Notes under the pieces: model-generated
Database searches by the model: none
The model's input: only the letters and a program-made list of their open reading frames with translations
Told to the model about the DNA's origin: nothing
In this document: piece after piece, positions 24,809 through 35,483 of the stretch
Numbering within the stretch: position 1 is the stretch's first letter
Layout: each line of letters opens with the position of its first letter
Origin: Arabidopsis thaliana
Taxonomy: Eukaryota; Streptophyta; Magnoliopsida; Brassicales; Brassicaceae
Length of the DNA stretch: 64,000 nt
NCBI RefSeq assembly: GCF_000001735.4
Contig: NC_003076.8
Location: 3,844,001-3,908,000, forward strand
Direction of reading: 5' to 3'
Made by a program: the position numbers and the translations under genes

Positions 24809-27800
24809 TCAAGACTCGGGTGTTATCTCAGGAGTCTGCAAAGGAATGGGACTGTTATCTTCTTCTTTCGCGTTTGGATTCTCGGCTTGTTTTTCTTCAG
24901 GTTGGGAGGCTACACCATTCTCTGATGCATCCTTTGTGTCCGTGCTGATGACCTTTGGAGATTTGTTGGATGGTTCTTGAGAGGACGATGCAGCTAAGAT
25001 GCGACCCAGACCTTCGTATGCACTCTTGGCATCCATAACGATTGTGGCACCACCTGGATAACATCGGCCAAAGCATGTGGCGCAATGTGGAAAAACCACC
25101 TGTAAGAACAAGGAACCAAAGAGAAAAAAAGAGCAATGTGCGTTAGGACATAGAGGTGTTCAATCTGAAATGGCTACTGACTTTTAACTTGTTAATACAA
25201 AACTGAGATGAGATGAGATTCAAAACTCGACCTCGACAAAAGCTCGGCAAAGTGAAAGGAATAGATTGGATTCACTGAGTCGAAGCATCCGAGTTGTATT
25301 GTATCTTAGTAAGGAGTCAGACACGGCCTGGAGTCCTTTGATCAGTTCATGAGCAACAACATTCTTTAGACTTAGCGGGGCACAAGGACGTAATTCGTTC
25401 AAAGCAGAAGATACCCCTGTTGACATAGCCGGGATTATCAATCACAATCAGACTGTGAAAAAAACATCCATAAGAGAGATAACAACTTTCATTTTGCAAC
25501 ATTTGACATAGTTGGGAGTTAGGACACTCATTTTGGTTATATCATCCATAATGTTAAAAATTGATAGTATATAATTATCTCACCATTTATGAAAACTGCA
25601 AGTGGCGGGTGCTCCATCAAGTATGATGGAGGTGTGACGTCATCCTTGCTATCTTCATTAATACCACTTGAAGGAAAGCCAACAGATGGTAATGGAACCC
25701 ATCGATGTGAATCCAAAACTAACTGGAAGTAAAACATTCTGAAGAATTCAAGAGTGTGACATGTGGATAATTGGATACCAAACACTGTTTGAGTTGAGTT
25801 CCATGCCAGAACAAAAGTTCAAATATTGCACCTGAAAATTCTCAACTGCTGTACTCATGTTCTTGGAGAATAAGTTTAGAACCGCCCTGTAGTAAGTATG
25901 CGAGTTAGATACTGAACTTTTACAGAAATAAGCGAAGGTTATGACAGCAGTTAAAATTAGATTGAAAGAATTGTTACTCTTCAAAAAGTGGAGGAAGCAG
26001 ACCCCGGAAGTCTAGCCCAACCCCACCAAGCCCCATCGCACAGTACTGGGTGGACATGAGAAGAAGGTAAAATGTCAATCATCGGAGTTAAACAGTGAAT
26101 TCAAAAAGGAATACACAAGATGCAGAAGAACTCAACCATGCACTGATCCAAAATATTTGATAGAGATCCTCCTTCAGTAATCTTTGGAAGCATGATTTTT
26201 AGAGTCTTCAGGTGTGATGTTATTTGATGCATGGCCCAGCTAAACAAAAGTCCACCATCATAATTTTCTTCGCTCCCAGATGTATCATCAGAAAATATAG
26301 CTCGATATTGGTTAACCACGTCAAATAGGTGCATTCTGTGACAGTTTATCATGCCTTTTAAATACTCATAGGCATTTTTCTGATCTAAATCCTCAAGAAT
26401 TCCAGTGAGCCATGCCTCTCGGCATCTTAAGAACTGCATAGACAAGAAGATCCATTAACAAGTGAAGACAGAGCTTACAGAATGAACAATTCCATAGACA
26501 AAGGAATACAATGTAATGGAAGGATAACCTCAAATGTTATATGTCAAAATATTTCACCTGTAATCGCATTTCATACTCGCCAAAGACACCTATTCGGCGT
26601 AAGTATCCAATAATGCGGAGACATTCTGGTAACTGAAACAGAGAGCATCAACCAGATATTGAGCCTTCTTGATTGCTAAGCTTAACCATTCCATAGTTAC
26701 TGAATACCAAAAATAAAAACTGTATTCACATGAAACCTGTATATTTGAGCGTAGTTTCTGGAGAAGCTGTGAGAGAAGTGACTGAGTTGTTTGTCTAACC
26801 TCCGCTGCAAGTGCTTGGATAACTGGCAATCTTGACATAGAGAGAAGATATAATGTTTAGAGCTAAAGCTTGATGGTTGAGGCCTTAAGTAAAAGTATCG
26901 TGAGAAAGATTACAAAAAACTCACTTGGGATGCAGGGTAGCAAGTTTCGATACAAATGCTTCCAGGTCAAGAGCCTCATCAAAATTTCCATTCCTCACGC
27001 ATCTGACAAAGACACAAATCATTTTGAAAAGATAAGTACACATCCAGAAGTTGCTAACGCCAGGAAGAAGATCCGCTAAAGATTGACTAGAAAGCAGATC
27101 AAAAAAGTTGGCACGAGGTCTAATAGCTTACGTGTCCATAAGCTGAGGAATCTCAAGCAAGTCAAGAAGAGTGCTGTGATTTGCCAGCAATGCTTGGTTC
27201 ATCTTCCTCTTCTCCAAAATATTCTCAGCAGAATCGATAAATTCAGTGCAACCAGACGTTAGTTTTGGGACTTCGCCAATCTACAAAAGGTGAAAAGTAC
27301 AGAACTTTGACATCAAAATTTGAAAGAAAATAAAACATCTCCGAAGATGCAACTGCTAAAGTCAGAGGATGTTTTCTATAGATGTGCGATAACCAATCTT
27401 GTTTACTGAAAACAAGGAGGCTGAAGCTACACTCCTAATCCAATGATTCATTCACCTATTATCAAGACCTTAGGTATCTCCTAGACTACAACACAACAAG
27501 ATCAATCACCCAAATTTTGCATACACAGAGTCTAAAAAACTACAAGACTTGAAACAACATGGTTCTGCAACTAAACTAGATTTTCTAATTCCCTAACTCC
27601 AAAACTATTGAACGCTCCAAACACGATGCCTCGAACTCCTCCAACCTCAACTAGTTTTAGGATCTTAGCAATGATACTTGCACTGTGACTAATCGTAATT
27701 TTATCGGCCAGGGTTCAGAACTAATCAAGTGAAGCAGTAGAACTCAATTTACAAATTGAAAGTAAAAATATAATTTACCAGAGACTCGAGATGCTTATCA

Positions 27801-28146
27801 ATGGAAGAAACTTCCTGACGGATCGCAAGCAAAGCATCAGCAGCGGTGATAAACGCGCGGTAATTTCCAACAGCCACCTCTTGCATTTGCCTCTGAATCC
27901 GCTCCGCATCCACTCGAAGCAGCTCCGGTTCCTTCAAATTCAGTAACCAATATAAGATTCACAAAAATCCATGAGCGCAGAGATTTCAAAAGAGAGTTAG
28001 AGAGAGAGAGAGAGATGAACCTTGTGGAGACGATCAAGAGTGAAAGAGAGGAGCTCGGAGACGTACGGTTGCTGAGTGGCGGAAGCGAGAGAGAGAAGAC
28101 TCGCCGTCGCCTCCGGCTGAGACATCTCCCCAACCTCCATTGCCAT
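24809..28146 (-). CDS. COG8: conserved oligomeric Golgi complex subunit 8
   Basis: Twelve exons on the minus strand: 28146-28021, 27931-27779, 27280-27132, 27002-26925, 26830-26737, 26632-26558, 26433-26137, 26045-25978, 25886-25832, 25722-25584, 25416-25232, 25099-24809; they total 569 residues. The protein is the Dor1/COG8 family subunit of the COG tethering complex, which acts in retrograde vesicle traffic at the Golgi. Recognisable parts are the N-terminal helical region ([27 protein letters not shown]), the central Dor1 segment ([16 protein letters not shown], with [19 protein letters not shown]), and an acidic, Ser/Pro-rich tail after the conserved CFGRCYPGG. No membrane segment is present, as expected for a peripheral complex. 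The start is the first of two ATGs six bases apart (28146 or 28140). Every intron phase joins in frame. Confidence 0.95.
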
Positions 28147-28650
28147 TCCCGGATCTTACTCCTGTAAACGATGCTATCAAAATCTCCTCTAAGAAAGTAT
28201 ACAGATCCAGAAACTCGCGATTTTTTCAAAAACTTAACATCAAAATGTTTCTGTGATTTGTTTTCCTGCTTTGGATCTGAAATTTCTCTTTCAATTTTAT
28301 TTTCTCTTCGAACTAAGGAGTAAACCAAGTTGATTTTAACCGAAACTCGGTTCCATTAGACTTCGGTTCGGTTAGGAAAATAAACCAACGTACCCGGCAA
28401 AATGATTACTGTCATGCATTTCACCTTTTTTTTTATGTTACATGTAAATTGCATTAGCTAGATTAATCTAGGGTTTAATTTGGCCAAAAAAATAAAATAG
28501 GTTAAGGGTAGGTTTTGGTTAGCTTGGACAAAATAGGTTAAGGGTAGGTTTTGCCGTTCGATGTCCATTGATGAAAAAGTAAATCTTATATTACACCAAA
28601 AAAAAATGAATAAACAATATTAATAAGTATACAAAATATAGAAGAGTCTT
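28147..28650. other. intergenic with short tandem duplication
   Basis: This holds the COG8 promoter and leader and the 3' flank of the proline-rich gene. A segment of about 23 bp (aaaataggttaagggtaggt and following Ts) occurs at about 28494-28516 and again at about 28529-28552. No gene is seen. Confidence 0.5.
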
Positions 28651-29196
28651 TTACACTAACGAACCGTTAAGAAAAATAGATAGAGAAGATACAACAAGAG
28701 CAATCAAGAATGAAGAAGAAAAGAGAAGAGTTGCATTTGATGCCGTGTAGAAATAGAAATAAGGAAATGGATAAGGAGGTTGCTGCTGCCCTTGTGACTG
28801 TCCCTTTGGCGACGGTGGTGACGATGGTACTGATGGTGGTGAACCTTTTCCATCGGGAGATAGCGGTGGAGGAGGTGGTGTGGACTCGAAATAGTAAAAC
28901 CGTGGTGGTGGTGGATGGATGACGGTAATTAACGGCGGTGGTGAAAGCGATTGTGAAAGCGGTGGTGGAGAGTGTTTGTGTGGCGGAGGAGGCGGTGGCG
29001 AAGAGGATAACGGCAATGAGGGAGACGGAGGTGGTGACATGGAGGGAGAGGGTTTAGAGGGCGGAGGAGAGCAAATGGTGGGACACGTGGAGCATTCGCT
29101 GATGCAAAGAGGAGTGAGGACATTTGTTTGATCGGACGGTGATGATGCAACTACCATGACCATGACCAATGCAATGATGATGACGATGAGGCCCAT
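28651..29196 (-). CDS. proline-rich extracellular protein, probably GPI-anchored
   Basis: Single-exon gene encoding 181 residues, start ATG at 29194-29196. Residues 1-18 are a hydrophobic signal peptide. A short Cys motif follows (CISECSTCPTIC, about 31-42). The middle (about 44-140) is a proline/serine-rich extensin-like region with SPPP and PPPPP repeats. The C-terminus has a second hydrophobic segment (about 158-176) with a small-residue site just before it, the pattern of a GPI-anchor signal. It is most likely a cell-wall or plasma-membrane surface protein whose prolines are hydroxylated and glycosylated. No enzymatic domain is visible. The family assignment is compositional, so the specific function is unknown. 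Confidence 0.85.
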   Translation of the reverse strand: MGLIVIIIALVMVMVVASSPSDQTNVLTPLCISECSTCPTICSPPPSKPSPSMSPPPSPSLPLSSSPPPPPPHKHSPPPLSQSLSPPPLITVIHPPPPRFYYFESTPPPPPLSPDGKGSPPSVPSSPPSPKGQSQGQQQPPYPFPYFYFYTASNATLLFSSSFLIALVVSSLSIFLNGSLV

Positions 29197-30150
29197 GATG
29201 ATGATGGTGTTTGGAGTAAAATGTTCATTGCTTAGCTGAGTTGGTTGGACATTTATAAATCATAAGGTGGCTTGATACTAAGATGCTTTCTTGATGGATT
29301 GTGTTTTGCTGGAAAGTTAATATTATAATTGAGAATATCAAAAAGACAATGTTAAGCTTTAGATGTTTTTATTTATCTTAGGGTAAAGATGCAAACATAG
29401 CTTTTTCAACATTTTGATAAATGACTTATGATATTCCTTTCTCGACTCATACTCAAAAATAGTTTATGTTATGAAGCAATACAACTGATTCTAGAACTAA
29501 AAAGTGTCACACTCTCCAAAATTTTTCGGTATGTACTCATTTTTCTTTTTATACTTTGCTTTCAAAGGTGGCTTTGTATCAATTCCCAGTTTATAAAGGT
29601 CACCATTGTTTTGATTAGTTTATCTTTTTCTTAAATTTTTGTTTTAGTTTTATAATTTCTCTGTTCTTTGGTAACCAAGTAGTACTTTTAGCTTAACATT
29701 GATACCAAGAAAAAAGTAGTACTTTTAGTTGTAACCGGGTGATTTTATATGTTGAAGCCCAAATTGAGTTGAACTCTTTTGAGTTTTTTTTTTTTTTTAA
29801 ACGCTAACCTATCCACACACAAAAATCTATATCAATATCACATACTCTCAAAAATTAGAATTAAAACTTACAAAGGAACATAATGACAATGTTTCATGCA
29901 ACGAGAACATTAACAATAAGCCATTGCATTTTGTTCAATACTTTTCATCGGAAAGCTAGAAAGGTGGAAGTAATATGTTACAGAGATATAATATAAACAA
30001 GGATTAGATTTTAGTTAGTAATCTCTTCATGGCACTTCACTTACCACTTTCTTACTTTCTTCCTTGAGAAGCAAGCAATCTCTCTATTCAGTTCCTCACA
30101 AAAGTCTTGAAAATATTTAATAAGTATATGATGATCTTCAGACCCGGTTG
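29197..30150. other. intergenic
   Basis: Promoter of the proline-rich gene and 3' flank of the kinase gene. The 15-mer aagtagtacttttag is repeated near 29678 and 29714. No gene is seen. Confidence 0.5.
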
Positions 30151-32780
30151 TTATTTATGGCATCCTAATGAAAGTGTAAGCAATTAAGTTAGTATTACTT
30201 GATAGATTCAAGACTTTGTTTAGGGTTTTATATGTATAGTAATATACCTGGTTCATTGTCCTTCCCCAAGTTTCTTAATCGGAGAAGCTCTGGAACTATT
30301 TCTTTTCCAAGATCTGGTCTATCTCTCTTCCTTAGCTCTGCACATCTTAGACACAACTTAGCAAAATTTAATGCTTCTTCGACAGGCCAATCTGGCACGA
30401 CCGGGTCAAGCATATCCTTGAAAGTTCCTTTGTCGATTGCCCTCGACACATGATGAGCCAAACCCATTGGACTCTTGGCAGTGATGATCTGAAGCAGCAT
30501 TATCCCTAATGAGAATATGTCTGATTTCGTGGTTAACTTGCCCGTTTGCTGGTACTCGGGGTCTATGTAACAGAACGTTCCTGCTGCAGATGTCATGTGG
30601 TATTGCGTCACTGTGTTAGCCACTGACGCAGGTACTAACCGAGCTAATCCAACGTCACTGATCTTGCTCACGTAGTTTTTATCTAGAAGTATATTGGCAG
30701 GTTTTAGGTCACGATGAACCAGAGGCTCTGGCTTTGCTTGGTGAAGGAAGGAGAGTGCGGTAGCGATCTCTGCAGCTATTTGAAACCTTTTCCTCCATGA
30801 AAGTGGAGGCGAGTTTCCTCTACGAAAGAGTCTATCCTCTAAGCTCCCATTGTCCATGAACTCATACACCAAACACCCATATTCTGGACACGCACCAAGA
30901 AGAAGAACCATGTGAGGATGTCTTATGCTACTTAGAACCTCGACTTCTTGTTGAAACTGTTTCTTTCCTTGAGCAGCATCAGGTCTCAAGACTTTTATGG
31001 CAACAGGAGTGTGATCAAGTGTGCCATGATAGACTGGTCCATATCCGCCTTCTCCTATTTTTCTGTTGTTTGCAAACCTCTCAGTAGCCACTTCAATCTC
31101 ATCTATAGAGTATTTTCTGTAACGGACATCGTTCTGTACCAAAGCACTAAGAGCACGGTCTTTCTCCTGTGATTCTCTTCTTGCTTTCATCTCTGCTTGC
31201 TTCCTTCTTTGTCCTTCCAACTCCGCCATTCTCTGCGCTTTCTCAGCTGCTTCCAAAGCAGCTCTGCACTTGGCCTTCTCCATTTCCGCTACAGCTAAAG
31301 CTGCCTCTTCAGCATTCCTAGCTTCCTCAAATCTTCTAGCTTCTTCCATTTTCCACTGATTAAGCTCATTTGCCTTCATAAAACATGAGAGACAGAATAT
31401 ATCAAATAAAGCAAGAAAAAACATCCTCATCAACTAGCTCTTGTACACCTAACAGTTCTTACTTTCTTTTTTGCATTAAGTGCTTCTTTGCAGGCTGAGC
31501 TATACATGTCCATGGTTTGCTTGAGTTCAATCTTTAACCTTTTCATCTCAGCTTCAATATCCCTCTGCAAATAAAAATCCAACCAATTTAGTGCATACTA
31601 ATCTTATCAAACTCGATATCATCATAAAGTCTATTGCTCTACTTGTTTACATACCGTTGACTGCGAAGCAGACTCATCAGAAGAACCTGATCCACCGACC
31701 ATATCAAAGTTCTCAGCACTTAGGTCAATAGAACCCATCATCATCATAGACCCAACATCAGACGATTCATCAGAAAATGAACTTCTTCCAGTAGAGTTCC
31801 TTTGACCCTTTCCCTGCCTAAACTCATAATTGAAGTCCAACGATCCATTTGTAGGGATTTTATGCATTTCTCTCACAGGTTTGAAGCCTTTATTTTCATG
31901 GGAATACCTCTCTGGAACTGTGTTTCTCCCATTACGCTGACTCCTACAATATCCTCAAGAACAAATTCTTAACACTTGTTATATATATACAAACAAAACA
32001 TAGCAAAAACATTCCCAAGAGTTTTGGCTAATAAATACCTAGGTGAACGATCATGGTCAGGGTCAGGTAGATGAAACGTAGAAGAAGGTACACGAGGAGG
32101 GACAAGTGTATTGGTGATAGGTCTTTGAGCAGTTCTTGAAGAGTGAACTTTGCCTTTAGAAATGACATAGACGGAACAAAACTCAGGCGTTGATTTGAGA
32201 ACGGAAGATGCAACGTCATGTGACTTGGTGAATTTGAGAGATCTTGCAAATGGACTCTTTGAGGATGATCCCAACACAAGGTTGGTCACAAGGTTATTGT
32301 TCACGTAATCCAAAACTGCTTTTGAAACGTCGGTATCGTCTAGAATAACCTCCATCATTGAAATCTATGTAAGACAAAAGAAACAATTACTAAGTCTTTA
32401 ATGCATGTAAAGTTCAACGAAATGCTTGAATGAGAAATGATACCCCTTTACGTGCACAATAGCCTCTGTATGGAACAAAAAGCTGATTTAATTCACTATC
32501 ATCAATGTTTCCTCCATCTGCAACAACATTTCTTGATTCATCCAATTTAGAAGATGCGATTTGTGTATGATTAGAGAATAAAAAAGATGAGGAGAAGATA
32601 CCTACGATTAGAATTTTTGAGACGAACATGGAGTAGAATCATTTTGGAATTAATGATCATATTGAAGAGATGATCGACGGCCCAACGAACAGCGAAGTGA
32701 CTGTTCTTGTCTTTGTCAATGGCGACCACCGTCGAGTTCACTAGCGTGTGGCTATCGTCCGATGGGTGAGGACGAGCCAT
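30151..32780 (-). CDS. UspA-domain receptor-like cytoplasmic kinase
   Basis: Exons on the minus strand: 32780-32606, 32517-32444, 32364-32039, 31943-31655, 31564-31463, 31373-30248 and probably 30164-30151. The N-terminus (to about 165) is a UspA-like nucleotide-binding domain, split over the first exons. A Ser-rich linker and an Ala/Glu/Arg-rich coiled coil (about 290-395) follow. The kinase domain has GEGGYGPVY (about 429-437), Lys439 in VAIK, HRDLKPAN with Asp514, and an activation segment ending in YIDPEYQ. The usual DFG is DVG (532-534), which is normal for this plant subfamily. There is no U-box, unlike the PUB kinases with the same layout. The 3' end is uncertain. Reading through the last donor stops at 30228 and gives 703 residues; splicing CCAG to the small exon gives 701. 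I favour splicing weakly. The first donor also has two overlapping choices. Confidence 0.88.
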
Positions 32781-33974
32781 TATTACCGATCTATGTTGAA
32801 ATGAATAAGAACAGGTGTTACCAGACCTCTCTAGTTGTGTCTGGGAACAAGAAGAGAGGAGAGAAGAAGATAGAAGATAGAAGATTTATTATTGTGAAAG
32901 GTTTCTTCTTCTGGTCTTTAACTTTCTCTCCTCTCTTCTTCCTGTTTCAATGTTTGTTGCTCCGAAAGAAGACGAATAACTAACTTCTTTTTTTCCCTTA
33001 GAGCAAAGTCAGAGAAAAAAGCGGGAATCAAGATTTATATTAACCATTGTTTTTTAAACTGCCTTTTTTTAAGGAGATTCTCTATTTCTTCATCCTTTTT
33101 TTTGTGGGGTTTTTAGTAACAAGAGATTATTTTTTCTAGAATATTACATGCAAATCTTTTTTTTCTTCATATATAAAGATTTGCTTCTTCATTTCAAGTT
33201 TGGATTGGATACAAGTAATATGACAAAACATTTGTATCCTTTTCCCAAAAATAGGTCACATTAAACGGTAAATCACCAAAAAAACATAAACTTATTTTTT
33301 TCTATATGGATGGATCATGGATTACATGATATTCATGAATAATGGGAACAAAAGATGAAGTAAAAATAAATAAACAAATATTCAAACAAAATTCATTAAA
33401 ATAGAAATGAAAATGAAGTTAAAACATTTATGTAAATTTGGTTTGGTTCTAAGAAATTATAACACCATCAAGATTTGAAAATGAGAAGATATAAATCTTC
33501 TATCGTATGTCGGTTTACATCTGATCAGTGGGTCCGAAAAGAAAAGAAGTGGCTCCTATTGGTGACTCGCACGCTAAGTAAGAGCCACTAGACTGCAAAC
33601 CAGTGACGGTAACCTAAACACTAGGAAGAAGATGACATGTGTGTCGTTTTCTACTGAATTAGCATCCAAACATGTCGTTTTTTAAAGCAACAACATAGCA
33701 CAAGTGTTAAAAACTAACCTTGTTGTTGTCTCATCTCACAGTCCACACCAGAGAATGAAAATCTCATTGAGCTTATTATACATTCATGTCTAACACTCAT
33801 CAAAAGAGACTGGAAATAAATGTATAGTATGTGTATATAATTTAATTTTCTTCTATTGCCTCATATAACATCTGTGATCTAAAGGTACAATAATACATTA
33901 TGCATAAACCAAAGAATCAAAGTAAGTTTAGTTTATCATATAGAAGGAAATTAAAAGAACATTTCCATTATCCT
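32781..33974. other. intergenic
   Basis: Leader and promoter of the kinase gene (pyrimidine- and GA-rich up to about 33000) and the 3' flank of the Harbinger-like gene. No gene is supported. Confidence 0.5.
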
Positions 33975-35483
33975 TTATAGGAAAGAAGTACCCGCGAGGC
34001 CGTGATGCAATAGATTATGTGAGATAGTATCTCTAGCCTTCATCGCATTAACCGATCTCAATACGTTTTCAGGCAAAACCTCATCATCAATCACTTCAAC
34101 CATCAGCTCTGGCTCCATCTTCTCCTCTCTCATTTCACATATGTTGTGAAGCACACAACAAGCACCCAAAACGGTAGGCAAATCCTGCAGCTTCACTTCA
34201 GTCCGTTTCTGCAGACACGCCCACCGCCCTTTCAACCTCCCAAACGCTTCCTTAGCCACTCCCTGCACTTCGCTCATCTTCTCATTAAACGCATGCTGCG
34301 TCCACGTCAAGTTCTGTTGCGTATACGGAACCAAAACCCAGTCCAACAACGGATGACCCGGTCCACCAGCAACCCACATCCCCTTCAACAAACCTCCATT
34401 GTTAGCTCTTTGATACAACAATGACTTCTCTAACACCTTATCATCCGGCATTGACCCGGGCCATCCGATGCACAAGTCAGTAAAAACACCTTTCGGGTTC
34501 ACAACGGCTTGAATTGTAATCGAATACGACGTCTTCTGGTTCCTCTCAGTATGCCTCTTATTGAAATAAGAGGCTACACTAATCTTAGGAGCTATAATCG
34601 GAATGTGAGTAGTATACATAGAGCCAACAACGTTTGGAATACCCGAAACCGATTCGAAACGTTCTCTAATGTTTCTAAGAGATTCATCATCTGGCCATTG
34701 AAGATACTTAGGCATTAAAACGTCCTTAATAGCTTTACATACCTCAAGAACAAGCTTGTGACAAGTTGAGATTCCTAAACCAAACTTCTTGGAGACAAGA
34801 CGAAGTGGCTCACCGGTGGCTAATCTCCATATACAAACCGCGACTCGCTGACGCACTGGAATCGCGTTTCTTAACGCGGTGTCTTCTTTAGCAACCGCTG
34901 AATTAAGCTCATCGCAGATTAACTCAAACGTTGATTTAGACATTCGAAACGCTTTTTTGAAATCTTCTTCTGGATAATCCAATCGGCTACACTCTTCCCA
35001 CCAAGCTCTGCTCCGATCTTTAACCCATAACCGTCTTTGCTGACCCGAACCGGTACCACGAACCGATCCGGATCCGGTTATCTCACTGCTCTCCGCCTCA
35101 ATCTCCGAAGCAGCAGCAACAGCAACGGAAGCGACGGCGCGTGAGACGCGTGACTTCTTCAGATTGATATCTCCACTTTCCTCAGCATCAGCGTAGTAAT
35201 CGTTGAGATCGGAGTAGTAATCGGACATAGTTCTAGCTCTTTTCCGGTAATTAGATTGAAAATCAGACATTTCACGGCGAGAAGCAGCGTTACGAGCTTC
35301 CTGGTCTTGCTTCTCGTGCTCCTCCATCAAAAGCAAAGAAGTGAAAAATCCTTTGAGGTTTTTGGTTTCGTTGTTTCTCTTAGACTCTACCTCGCCGCCG
35401 TCGAAAACATTACAGACTTCTTCTTCTTCTTCTTCTTCCTCCTCCTCGTCTCCGTCTTCGTTACGGAAAACGGCGGCTTTCAT
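33975..35483 (-). CDS. domesticated PIF/Harbinger transposase-derived protein (DDE_4 fold)
   Basis: Single-exon gene encoding 502 residues, start ATG at 35481-35483. The N-terminus has an acidic run (E13-E22) and a basic low-complexity region (to about 150). A helix-turn-helix-like part (about 175-260, with PVRQRVAVCIWRLATGEPLR) is followed by a DDE_4 nuclease-like domain (about 285-455). Compared with HARBI1/ALP1-type transposases, the first catalytic Asp is Tyr290 (GSMYTTHI), the second is kept (Asp347 in WPGSMPDD), and the Glu before the AFGRLKGRW block is Lys411. The usual GDxGYP loop reads AGGPGHP. The frame is fully open and no terminal repeats are obvious, so this is a host gene that kept the fold and probably lost transposition chemistry. 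It is often annotated simply as nuclease. Relatives of this kind act in chromatin complexes; that role is inference here. Confidence 0.88.
   Translation of the reverse strand: MKAAVFRNEDGDEEEEEEEEEEVCNVFDGGEVESKRNNETKNLKGFFTSLLLMEEHEKQDQEARNAASRREMSDFQSNYRKRARTMSDYYSDLNDYYADAEESGDINLKKSRVSRAVASVAVAAASEIEAESSEITGSGSVRGTGSGQQRRLWVKDRSRAWWEECSRLDYPEEDFKKAFRMSKSTFELICDELNSAVAKEDTALRNAIPVRQRVAVCIWRLATGEPLRLVSKKFGLGISTCHKLVLEVCKAIKDVLMPKYLQWPDDESLRNIRERFESVSGIPNVVGSMYTTHIPIIAPKISVASYFNKRHTERNQKTSYSITIQAVVNPKGVFTDLCIGWPGSMPDDKVLEKSLLYQRANNGGLLKGMWVAGGPGHPLLDWVLVPYTQQNLTWTQHAFNEKMSEVQGVAKEAFGRLKGRWACLQKRTEVKLQDLPTVLGACCVLHNICEMREEKMEPELMVEVIDDEVLPENVLRSVNAMKARDTISHNLLHHGLAGTSFL

Noticed and set aside
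28919-29131. Gly-rich ORFs opposite the proline-rich gene
   Set aside because: They are antisense shadows of the proline codons.
34146-34424. Plus-strand ORF opposite the Harbinger-like gene
   Set aside because: Antisense shadow; no independent evidence.
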